Assembly (NCBI GenBank): GCA_020047775.1
Contig: JAIFNK010000076.1
Span: 1-9,122, forward strand
DNA length: 9,122 bases
Source of the DNA: Akkermansia sp.
GTDB taxonomy: Bacteria; Verrucomicrobiota; Verrucomicrobiia; Verrucomicrobiales; Akkermansiaceae
Direction: 5' to 3'
Each line of letters begins with the position of its first letter. Positions within the stretch are counted from its first letter, which is position 1. Shown in pieces: positions 1 to 5,808 of the stretch. The translations under genes were made by a program, and so were the position numbers. Under the pieces are notes generated by a model. It was not told the origin of the DNA and searched no databases. It saw only the letters and a program-made list of their open reading frames with translations.

Positions 1-1
1 C

Positions 2-346
2 TTCAGCGATGACGGCGAAATGATCCGCGCCAACCAGGGGCATTCCGTGGAAGTGAACCTGGGATACCAAGCGACACCGCCTCCCGTGATTCTCTATCAT
101 GGAACGGTGTCCCGGTTTCTCCCCGGCATCCGGCAGAACGGGATTCAGAAGGGGCAACGGCATCACGTCCATCTCAGTGCATCGCTTGAAGTCGCGAACA
201 CGGTCGGCAAGCGGCGCGGGCAACCGGTGGTTCTAACTGTCAAAGCGCGGGAAATGAATGCCGCCGGGCATGATTTCCATCTTTCAACCAACGGGGTCTG
301 GCTGACTGATCTCGTTCCACCCAGATTCATCGGTTTTCCGGAATGA
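2..346 (+). CDS. kptA: RNA 2'-phosphotransferase KptA/Tpt1, 5'-truncated by the window edge
   Basis: The frame is open from base 2, so only the C-terminal 114 residues are visible; the ATG at base 20 is internal, because family sequence (FSDDGE) precedes it. KptA/Tpt1 enzymes move an internal RNA 2'-phosphate to NAD+, giving 2'-OH RNA, nicotinamide and ADP-ribose 1''-2''-cyclic phosphate. Visible landmarks, numbered from the first visible residue, are IRANQGHS (8-15, with a catalytic Arg), YHGT (32-35), RHHVHLS (53-59), VGKRRG (68-73, probably holding the last active-site Arg) and NGVWLTD (97-103). The catalytic Arg-His pair of the N-terminal lobe lies upstream of the window and cannot be checked. 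The stop overlaps the next start (ATGA), so the two genes are probably translationally coupled. The natural substrate of bacterial KptA is generally unknown. The family call is firm. Confidence 0.92.
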   Translation, partial: FSDDGEMIRANQGHSVEVNLGYQATPPPVILYHGTVSRFLPGIRQNGIQKGQRHHVHLSASLEVANTVGKRRGQPVVLTVKAREMNAAGHDFHLSTNGVWLTDLVPPRFIGFPE

Positions 347-1383
347 ACCCTAACCTCTCACCCATCCATTCCCTGTTGGGAACGGCGCTTGGCGATTCAC
401 TCGGGCTGCCATCGGAGGGCATGAGCCGTTCACGCATCGCGAAACGCTGGAAAGGGCCGCTGGAGCAGCGGTTTCTATTCGGTCACGGAATGATCAGCGA
501 CGACACGGAACACACGATTCTCATTTCCCAGGCCCTGTTGCTTTGCGGGAATGATCCGGCGGTTTTTCAGCGACGTTTGGCAGGCAAATTGAGATGGTGG
601 TTCGCCGGCCTGCCTGCCGGGATCGGATTGGCTACGGCCAAGGCCATCATCAAGCTGTGGATCGGTTTCCCGCCGGGTCGCAACGGAGTGTTTTCCGCAG
701 GCAACGGGCCGGTGATGAGGGCGCCCATTCTCGGAGTTCATTTCTCCAATGACAGCGGGCGGCGGGCCGCATTTGTGAGAGCCTCCACGCTGCTGACCCA
801 TACGGATCCCAAGGCGGTGGAAGCCGCGATGATGGCGGCGGATTGTGCCGCATTCGCGACCAACGGGGAATTGAGTCGCGATGTGATTCTCGACCGGATG
901 AAGGAAATCACCGTGTCGCCGGAGTGGAAACAGCCGGTTGAAAGGATCGAGGCATCATTGGCAGCCGGAACGAGCGTGAAGCAGTTCGCCGAGGAAATGG
1001 GATTCTCCAAGGGAGTATCCGGGTATGCCGTGCACACGATGATCATGGTGCTCTTCATCTGGCTGAGGCACCGCGGGGATTTCTGTTTGATTGTCAGCGA
1101 GGCGGTTGCCTGCGGTGGGGATACGGACAGTGTTGCGGCGATTGCCGGAGGAATCGCGGGTGCGGAGGCGGAAAGCTTGATGCCGGAGTGGCTGGCCAGG
1201 CTGTCTGACAGGCCTTACACCTTGGACTACATCACCCGGCTTGGTTCCGCACTCGCTGAATCACGCGAAGGGTCTTTGGTGAGTCTGCCGTCCGTTGCCA
1301 ACTGGTTGATCATTCCCAGAAACATCGTTTTTTTCCTCGCTGTCCTCTCTCACGGGTTCCGCAGGATTTTTCCGCCGTATTAG
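343..1383 (+). CDS. ADP-ribosylglycohydrolase (DraG/ARH family)
   Basis: A 346-residue ARH-fold hydrolase, expected to cleave ADP-ribose from a protein, nucleic-acid or small-molecule adduct using two Mg2+ ions. The N-terminal family motif is LLGTALGDSLG (11-21). The first metal site is SDDTEHT (52-58), the central glycine-rich segment SAGNGPVMRAPILG (118-131), followed by THTDP (152-156), and the second metal site is GGDTDS (258-263). All key acidic residues are present, so it should be active. The last ~30 residues (about 317-346) form an uncommon hydrophobic tail (LIIPRNIVFFLAVL) ending in basic and aromatic residues, which may touch the membrane. The start overlaps the kptA stop by 4 bases and no strong Shine-Dalgarno is seen, fitting translational coupling. 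The substrate is unknown; removal of ADP-ribose from KptA products is an attractive but untested idea. Confidence 0.9.
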   Translation: MNPNLSPIHSLLGTALGDSLGLPSEGMSRSRIAKRWKGPLEQRFLFGHGMISDDTEHTILISQALLLCGNDPAVFQRRLAGKLRWWFAGLPAGIGLATAKAIIKLWIGFPPGRNGVFSAGNGPVMRAPILGVHFSNDSGRRAAFVRASTLLTHTDPKAVEAAMMAADCAAFATNGELSRDVILDRMKEITVSPEWKQPVERIEASLAAGTSVKQFAEEMGFSKGVSGYAVHTMIMVLFIWLRHRGDFCLIVSEAVACGGDTDSVAAIAGGIAGAEAESLMPEWLARLSDRPYTLDYITRLGSALAESREGSLVSLPSVANWLIIPRNIVFFLAVLSHGFRRIFPPY

Positions 1384-1410
1384 CTGCCATCGCGGACATA
1401 TTGTCCTCTT

Positions 1411-1480
1411 CCCGCCCATTGAAAGGCGCAAGGCCGCTACCTAACGAGTGACGGCCTTGCGGGGAGTTTCAATGGTTGGG
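1411..1480. terminator. Stem-loop between convergent genes, possible bidirectional terminator
   Basis: Arms GCAAGGCCG (1428-1436) and CGGCCTTGC (1452-1460) pair perfectly around a 15-base loop, and C1427 pairs with G1461. After an asymmetric internal loop, CATTGAAA (1417-1424) pairs with TTTCAATG (1467-1474). CCC (1411-1413) and GGG (1478-1480) could extend the stem past small bulges. It lies between two convergent stop codons, where a shared terminator is expected, but there is no T-run on either side. It could instead protect mRNA 3' ends or be a dispersed palindromic repeat. Confidence 0.5.
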
Positions 1481-1485
1481 TTCCA

Positions 1486-2403
1486 TCAGGCCTTGGGCAG
1501 GGTGACGGTTAGGACGCCTTCTTTGCGTTCGACCTTCATCTTGTCCGCTTGCACCGGGCCGGGCAGACTGAGCACTTGCAGATAGCGGGCACGGTGCGCG
1601 GTGGCGGGGGTCGATTCCGCCTTCGCCTCGATTTTCAAGGACTGCCCGTCGATGGTCGCGGTGATGTTTTGCATGTCACGTTCGGGCAGGTAGGTGGTGA
1701 CGACGTAGTTGGAGCCCACTTCCTTGAGATCCACCGACGAGCCGAAGTTGAACTCGTCGAAGTAACCGTTTTGCTCCGCTGACGGGTTGAATTCCGCGAG
1801 GGACTCGTTGAAAACGCGGTCCATTTCCTTACGCATCCGGTCCATGCGTTGGAGGAAATCGCGTTCCCAGTGGGTCATCGGCGGTGGCAGGGTTCCGGGA
1901 ACCACGGCAGGCGGCGATTTCGCAATACCCGGGCTCTTCGGCACGGTCACCACGATGACGCCGTCCCTGTCCATGCGCTCGATTTTCAACGCGGCACCCG
2001 GCGCGACTCCCGCCAGTGCCAACGTTTGCTCGTAACGACTGGCCTTGCCGTCGGCCGGAGCCACGATCCGCAGGGTGTCACCATCCAGCGTGACCGACAC
2101 TTTTTGCGTGTTATGTCCCGGAAGGTCCAGTCGCACGGTGTAACTCTCTTTTTGTTCGCGCAGATCGACGGAGGCGGTGGAAACCGATGCCTTTTCGGCT
2201 TCGCCGCGAAGGTTCTTCCACGTGTCGCGAAAGGTACCGGACATCCGGCTTTGCCAGCGCTCCACGGTCTGCATGAATCCGTCGTTTTTATCCGCTTCGG
2301 CTGCGGGCACTGCGGTCGTGCCGGCCGTGATGAACGCCATCCCCAATCCGATGACCGCTGCGGGGGACAGGGCGCGTCGCATAATGGTTGTTTTGGTTTT
2401 CAT
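1486..2403 (-). CDS. Exported small heat-shock protein with two alpha-crystallin (Hsp20) domains
   Basis: A 305-residue protein. Residues 1-37 look like a Sec signal peptide: a basic start (MKTKTTIMRR), a hydrophobic core (about 13-30) and cleavage near AAEA (34-37). A first alpha-crystallin-type domain spans about 76-156, from DLREQKESYTVRLDLPG to GVIVVTVPK. A Pro-rich linker (159-175) leads to an amphipathic segment (HWERDFLQRMDRMRKEMDRV, 178-197) typical of Hsp20 N-terminal arms. A second domain spans about 221-305, from SSVDLKEVGSNYVV to GVLTVTLPK. Both domains end in the family's GVL-type strand. The second has no C-terminal IXI tail. Hsp20 proteins are ATP-independent holdases; the signal peptide suggests a periplasmic role protecting envelope proteins. 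The start is supported by GGAGAGGA seven bases upstream. No CIRCE element was seen. Tandem domains plus export are unusual for the family. Confidence 0.85.
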   Translation of the reverse strand: MKTKTTIMRRALSPAAVIGLGMAFITAGTTAVPAAEADKNDGFMQTVERWQSRMSGTFRDTWKNLRGEAEKASVSTASVDLREQKESYTVRLDLPGHNTQKVSVTLDGDTLRIVAPADGKASRYEQTLALAGVAPGAALKIERMDRDGVIVVTVPKSPGIAKSPPAVVPGTLPPPMTHWERDFLQRMDRMRKEMDRVFNESLAEFNPSAEQNGYFDEFNFGSSVDLKEVGSNYVVTTYLPERDMQNITATIDGQSLKIEAKAESTPATAHRARYLQVLSLPGPVQADKMKVERKEGVLTVTLPKA

Positions 2404-2410
2404 GGTTTTG

Positions 2411-2418
2411 TCCTCTCC
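2411..2418 (-). promoter_or_regulatory. Shine-Dalgarno site of the Hsp20 gene
   Basis: On the minus strand GGAGAGGA lies 7 bases before the ATG at 2403. It fixes the start upstream of the internal Met8 and keeps the full signal peptide. It is the clearest ribosome binding site in the window; most other genes here lack one. Confidence 0.7.
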
Positions 2419-2547
2419 ATGTGTGGTCGAGGAAAAATCCCTCCATCGCCCAAGCGGCTTCCCAAATCGGATTTGTGTAAACTATTTCGGATTGGGATCG
2501 GACAAGCAGTGATTGCTTCCGGGAACCATCGGGATCAACACTCGCGC

Positions 2548-3552
2548 GTGAATCCCGCTCTTGAAACGTTGATGCTCGCCTTCAAAGGCGAGGAGGCAGT
2601 GGCCATTCCCGAGCGGGCCCTCTTCATCGGCGCGCAGCCGCATCCGGCACTGAAGACGTGGCCGGAAGTCACTGGTTGGCAGCCGCTCAAGCCGCTGGCC
2701 GCCGCATGGGAGCGCGCCGGATTTCCGCGCGTTGACGGGCTGCCGGAAGGAAAATGGCCGCTGGTGCTGGTGTTGCCCGGCAAGTCGCGCGACGAGGCGC
2801 TCGCCTGGTTCGCCATGGCCCGTGACCGCCTTGCGCCCGGCGGGAAACTGCTCGTCGCCATGCCCAACACCGCCGGTGCCGGGCGGTTTGAAAAGGAACT
2901 CTGCAAGGCCACCGGCAATGTTGTTTCCCTCCAGAAACACAAATGCCGCGCCTTCCACGCGGCGGAAGACGGTGCCTGGAACGAGGCGGTTTTCAACGAA
3001 TGGCGCGCGCTCGGCGGGCTGCGGGAAATTTCCGGCTTCACCGTGCAGGCCGGGATTTTCAGCAGCGACCACATCGATCCCGGCTCACAGCTTCTGGCAG
3101 ACCACCTGCCCGCCCACCTCCACGGCCACGTCGCGGACCTTGGCGCGGGCTGGGGATTTCTATCCGACGCTGTCCTCAAGCGCTGCCCGAAGATCGCGCG
3201 GCTGGATCTGTTCGAAGCGGACGCGCGGGCGCTCCAGTGCGCCCGCAAAAACCTCGCCGGCCGCGACTGCGAAATCACTTTCCACTGGCACGACGTCACC
3301 ACTGGGATTCCCGGCGTTTACGACGCCATCATCATGAATCCGCCGTTCCACACCGGTCAGGCGACCGATGTCGATCTCGGCCGGGCCTTCCTCAAGACCG
3401 CGTCCGCCGCGCTCAAGCGCGGCGGAAAATTGCTGCTGGTCGCCAACCGCCAGCTTCCCTACGAAGCCGTGCTCGAAACCAGCGGCCTCGCCTGGCGCAA
3501 GATCGCCGAGGACAAAACCTACAAACTCCTCTTCGCCGACAAACGCTCTTGA
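2548..3552 (+). CDS. Class I SAM-dependent methyltransferase, RsmC/RlmG-like (rRNA guanine N2)
   Basis: From the chosen GTG this is a 334-residue protein. Its start, NPALETLMLAF (2-12) and RALFIGA (23-29), resembles the degenerate N-terminal domain of RsmC/RlmG enzymes. The C-terminal Rossmann domain has the SAM-binding motif VADLGAGWGFLS (195-206), an acidic residue in LFEADARAL, the catalytic-type motif IIMNPPFH (NPPF at 264-267), and GGKLLLVANRQLPYE near the end. RsmC and RlmG methylate N2 of a guanine in 16S and 23S rRNA respectively; which one this matches cannot be decided here. The GTG start was chosen because homology begins directly there; GTG 2509 and ATG 2572 are alternatives and none has a clear Shine-Dalgarno. 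The open frame upstream to 1849 runs antisense to the Hsp20 gene and is not coding. The gene precedes rsuA, another rRNA modification gene. Confidence 0.82.
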   Translation: MNPALETLMLAFKGEEAVAIPERALFIGAQPHPALKTWPEVTGWQPLKPLAAAWERAGFPRVDGLPEGKWPLVLVLPGKSRDEALAWFAMARDRLAPGGKLLVAMPNTAGAGRFEKELCKATGNVVSLQKHKCRAFHAAEDGAWNEAVFNEWRALGGLREISGFTVQAGIFSSDHIDPGSQLLADHLPAHLHGHVADLGAGWGFLSDAVLKRCPKIARLDLFEADARALQCARKNLAGRDCEITFHWHDVTTGIPGVYDAIIMNPPFHTGQATDVDLGRAFLKTASAALKRGGKLLLVANRQLPYEAVLETSGLAWRKIAEDKTYKLLFADKRS

Positions 3553-3655
3553 GAGACCAGAGACAAGAATCCAGAAACCAGAGTCCAGATAGCATTCACT
3601 CTTTCCTTTGGCACTTCTCTGGATTCTTGTCTCTTTTCTCTGGCTTCTCTTTCTC
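3550..3655. repeat. Heptanucleotide tandem repeat arranged as a large inverted repeat
   Basis: Bases 3557-3591 are five 7-mers in register: CCAGAGA, CAAGAAT, CCAGAAA, CCAGAGT, CCAGATA, with a related TGAGAGA before them. Bases 3616-3650 carry the reverse-complement pattern, also in 7-base register: TCTCTGG, ATTCTTG, TCTCTTT, TCTCTGG, CTTCTCT. The two blocks pair perfectly over 17 bp (3559-3575 with 3618-3634) around a 42-base loop. The element starts at the stop codon of the methyltransferase and ends just before the rsuA start, so any transcript across it would fold strongly. The whole rsuA leader is pyrimidine-rich on the plus strand, without a Shine-Dalgarno. Confidence 0.85.
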
Positions 3656-4357
3656 ATGAAACTCGTCAAACTCCTCGCCAATCTCGGCTACGGCTCCCGC
3701 AAGGAAGTGCAGCGCCTCATCCGCTCCGGCGCCGTCACCGATGCGGACGGAAACGTGTTAGGTGAAAACGACGTGCCGCCCCACGACCGGATCCTCTTCC
3801 GCGGCGAGCCGCTCGATCCGCCCGCGCCGCTGGTGATCATGCTGAACAAACCGGACGGCTACACGTGCAGCGCCGAGGATCCCGGCAGCACCATTTACGA
3901 TTTGTTGCCGCCGCGGTTTGCCCAGAGAAATCCCGGGCTCAATCCCATCGGCCGGCTCGACAAGGACACCACCGGCCTGCTGCTCATGACCGACGACGGC
4001 AAGCTGCTCCACAAGATCATCCACCCGAAGTCGAACTGCCTGAAAATCTATCACGCCTCCCTCGACCGCCCGCTCGAAGGCCACGAGGGCGAGCTCTTCG
4101 CCTCTGGCACCCTGGTCCTCAACAGCGAGACGCGGCCGCTGCTTCCCGCGCAATTCCAGGCTCTGGGAGAAAAGGAAGCGCTGGTGACGCTGCACGAGGG
4201 GCGTTATCACCAGGTCCGCCGGATGTTCGCCGCCGCTGGAAACCATGTGCTCGGACTCAAACGCATTTCCATCGGTGGCCTGAAACTGCCAGACGACCTC
4301 GAAGAAGGCGACTGGCGGGCGCTGGAGCCGGAAGAGCTGGCAAGCGTGTTTTGCTGA
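3656..4357 (+). CDS. rsuA: 16S rRNA pseudouridine synthase, RsuA family
   Basis: A 233-residue protein close in size to E. coli RsuA, which isomerises U516 of 16S rRNA. The N-terminal S4 RNA-binding domain is at about 1-50 (KLLANLGYGSRKEVQRLI). The synthase domain has MLNKPDG (62-68), the catalytic motif GRLDKDTTGLLLMTDDG (99-115) with Asp102 as nucleophile, and the C-terminal motif EGRYHQVRRMFAAAGNHV (181-198). The ATG at 3656 was chosen because the S4 domain begins right there; the in-frame extension back to 3608 would only translate the inverted repeat. No Shine-Dalgarno precedes it, just a pyrimidine tract. It follows the RsmC-like gene on the same strand, so co-transcription is possible if RNA polymerase passes the hairpin. 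The exact target uridine is inferred from family and length. Confidence 0.9.
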   Translation: MKLVKLLANLGYGSRKEVQRLIRSGAVTDADGNVLGENDVPPHDRILFRGEPLDPPAPLVIMLNKPDGYTCSAEDPGSTIYDLLPPRFAQRNPGLNPIGRLDKDTTGLLLMTDDGKLLHKIIHPKSNCLKIYHASLDRPLEGHEGELFASGTLVLNSETRPLLPAQFQALGEKEALVTLHEGRYHQVRRMFAAAGNHVLGLKRISIGGLKLPDDLEEGDWRALEPEELASVFC

Positions 4358-4369
4358 GGCGATGCACCG

Positions 4370-4445
4370 CGTGATACAGGCATTCCTGCCTGTTCTTTCA
4401 CAAGCCGCAGCATCTCAAAGAACAGGCAGGAATGCCTGTATCACG
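4370..4445. repeat. 29-bp perfect inverted repeat made of two nested small hairpins
   Basis: The left arm (4370-4398) and right arm (4417-4445) are exact reverse complements over 29 bp, with an 18-base loop. Each arm also contains its own hairpin: ACAGGCA-TTCC-TGCCTGT (4376-4393) and ACAGGCA-GGAA-TGCCTGT (4422-4439). The sequence can therefore form one long stem or two short ones. It lies between the convergent rsuA and porin genes and may stop transcription from both sides, but no clear T-run follows. The layout recalls head-to-head REP/BIME elements. No transposase lies nearby. Confidence 0.9.
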
Positions 4446-4454
4446 ATTCTCCGA

Positions 4455-5612
4455 TCAGAACGAGGCTCTAACGCCGGAGAGCAGGGTGACGCCGGCGTAG
4501 GAATTTCCCGTACGGTTGCCAAGCCACGCCCACTCCGCGCCGGCCATGAGCTTCAGGCCGTCACCGTGGATGAAATATTGGGCACCGGCGTAGAGCGAGT
4601 GATAGGAATCGCCGAGGCCTTTATTGGCCGCGACCTCGCGCTCGTATCGGAACTGGCCCTGCACGCCCAGCGGACCTTCGCTGTTAGCATAAGCGTATCG
4701 GCCGACGAGTTGCAGGGTTTTCGGCAGGATGTCGTAGGTCGGCTCGATGTAGAATCCGAAGACATCGCTGTTAGTCCCGTCGCCACCGCGGGCGTGGAAG
4801 GCTTCGATGGCGAGCTGGACGGGTCCTTGTTTCGCGATGAAGGTGGCTGAGACGACATCGTTGTATTTGCCCAGCTCGCTGTCGCCGTCCTGGCGGTCGC
4901 TGTGCAGCCAGTCGAGCCAGACTTCCGCCTTGTCCATGTCGAGTGGCTTCTCGAAATCGTATCCCGCGCCGAGGGTGAGTGATATGCCGGCATTGAAATC
5001 ACCGAATTCCCCGTCGCCGAACGCGCCGCTGCCGTCCGTGGTGTTAGGCGTGTCGTTGGAATAGACGGCGGTCCGCCAGGTGAGGTCGGCGGCTTTTCCT
5101 TCCACGGCCAAGCCGGTGACACGGTTGACGTTGAGCTGGTTGAAGATCTGGGAACGCTCGAAGGTGGGTTGCGCGAGGTTGGAATTCAGCCAGTCGTACT
5201 GGGCGATGTTAGGTTGTTGTTTTCCCGCCGTGATGCTGAGCCAGGTCACGGGTTTCCAGCGGATGTAGGCATCGACAAGCCCGTCGTAAATGTCCTCGAA
5301 GCCGTCGGAGCTCTGGAAATCCAGGCGGACTTCCACGCGTTTTTCGAAGAGCTTGGCATCGAAGCCGAATCGCGAGCGGCGGTCCTCCCAGCGGCTCTGG
5401 CTGCCGTGGTCCGCATCGACGTCCGAGTATTGTCCCTGATAGCGGCCACGGAGTTTGAACTCTTCGAGGATGGGATTTTGCCCGTCCTTGTGGAGGGTCG
5501 CGTGATTCCACAGCTCGTCGAAGCCGCGGGGCTCTTCACCGGTTGCGTGGAATGACAAGGAGGCCAGCAAGGCGAGCGCCGCCATAAGATGCTGTCGTGG
5601 GATGAATTTCAT
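4455..5612 (-). CDS. Phosphate-selective porin-like outer-membrane beta-barrel (OprO/OprP family)
   Basis: A 385-residue outer-membrane protein. Residues 1-25 form a signal peptide (MKFIPRQHLMAALALLASLS, then cleavage near FHATG). The mature part begins with FKLRGRYQGQY, as in OprO/OprP porins, and then shows alternating polar and hydrophobic strands rich in Tyr, Trp and Gly, such as KRVEVRLDFQSS, WLSITAGKQQPNIAQYDW and KAEVWLDWLH. It ends in a terminal Phe after GVTLLSGVRASF, the usual signal for assembly by the BAM machinery. OprP-type porins take up phosphate or polyphosphate, but substrate cannot be read from sequence and many relatives in this phylum are simply annotated as porins. The frame is open to 5903, but only the ATG at 5612 gives a signal peptide; upstream is the intergenic gap with lpxK. 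No good Shine-Dalgarno was seen. Confidence 0.85.
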   Translation of the reverse strand: MKFIPRQHLMAALALLASLSFHATGEEPRGFDELWNHATLHKDGQNPILEEFKLRGRYQGQYSDVDADHGSQSRWEDRRSRFGFDAKLFEKRVEVRLDFQSSDGFEDIYDGLVDAYIRWKPVTWLSITAGKQQPNIAQYDWLNSNLAQPTFERSQIFNQLNVNRVTGLAVEGKAADLTWRTAVYSNDTPNTTDGSGAFGDGEFGDFNAGISLTLGAGYDFEKPLDMDKAEVWLDWLHSDRQDGDSELGKYNDVVSATFIAKQGPVQLAIEAFHARGGDGTNSDVFGFYIEPTYDILPKTLQLVGRYAYANSEGPLGVQGQFRYEREVAANKGLGDSYHSLYAGAQYFIHGDGLKLMAGAEWAWLGNRTGNSYAGVTLLSGVRASF

Positions 5613-5808
5613 GGATGCCCGGGGCCCTGTCCGGATGCGGTTACCTTGTCGCGACGGGGCGGGCCATGCAGCGCGTATCCCGCAATTTTGAAGGCAGATC
5701 CGGTGAAAACTTGAATGAAATGGCACGTCGCGGGGAAGAAACTGCTGCCTCGCCCGTGCGAACACGCTTGATCGCGGATGCCGCGCCGGGACATGTTCGG
5801 CGCAGGCA

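Noticed and set aside
1849..2547. N-terminal extension of the methyltransferase frame
   Set aside because: It runs antisense through the Hsp20 gene, and methyltransferase homology begins only at about 2548.
2404..2547. CIRCE or sigma32-type heat-shock promoter for the Hsp20 gene
   Set aside because: I looked for TTAGCACTC/GAGTGCTAA and a CTTGAA-type promoter and found neither.
3608..3655. Hydrophobic N-terminal extension of RsuA that mimics a membrane segment
   Set aside because: It is only a translation of the pyrimidine-rich heptad repeat; the S4 domain begins at 3656 as in E. coli RsuA.
3550..3655. CRISPR array
   Set aside because: Units are 7 bases with no spacers, and no cas genes are present; the palindromes at 7034-7113 likewise have no variable spacers.
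4680..5215. Repeated GTTAG/CTAAC pentamers in the porin gene
   Set aside because: They fall at Asn codons after T-ending codons; a rough estimate of the expected count for this base composition over the window is similar to what I counted, so no special signal.
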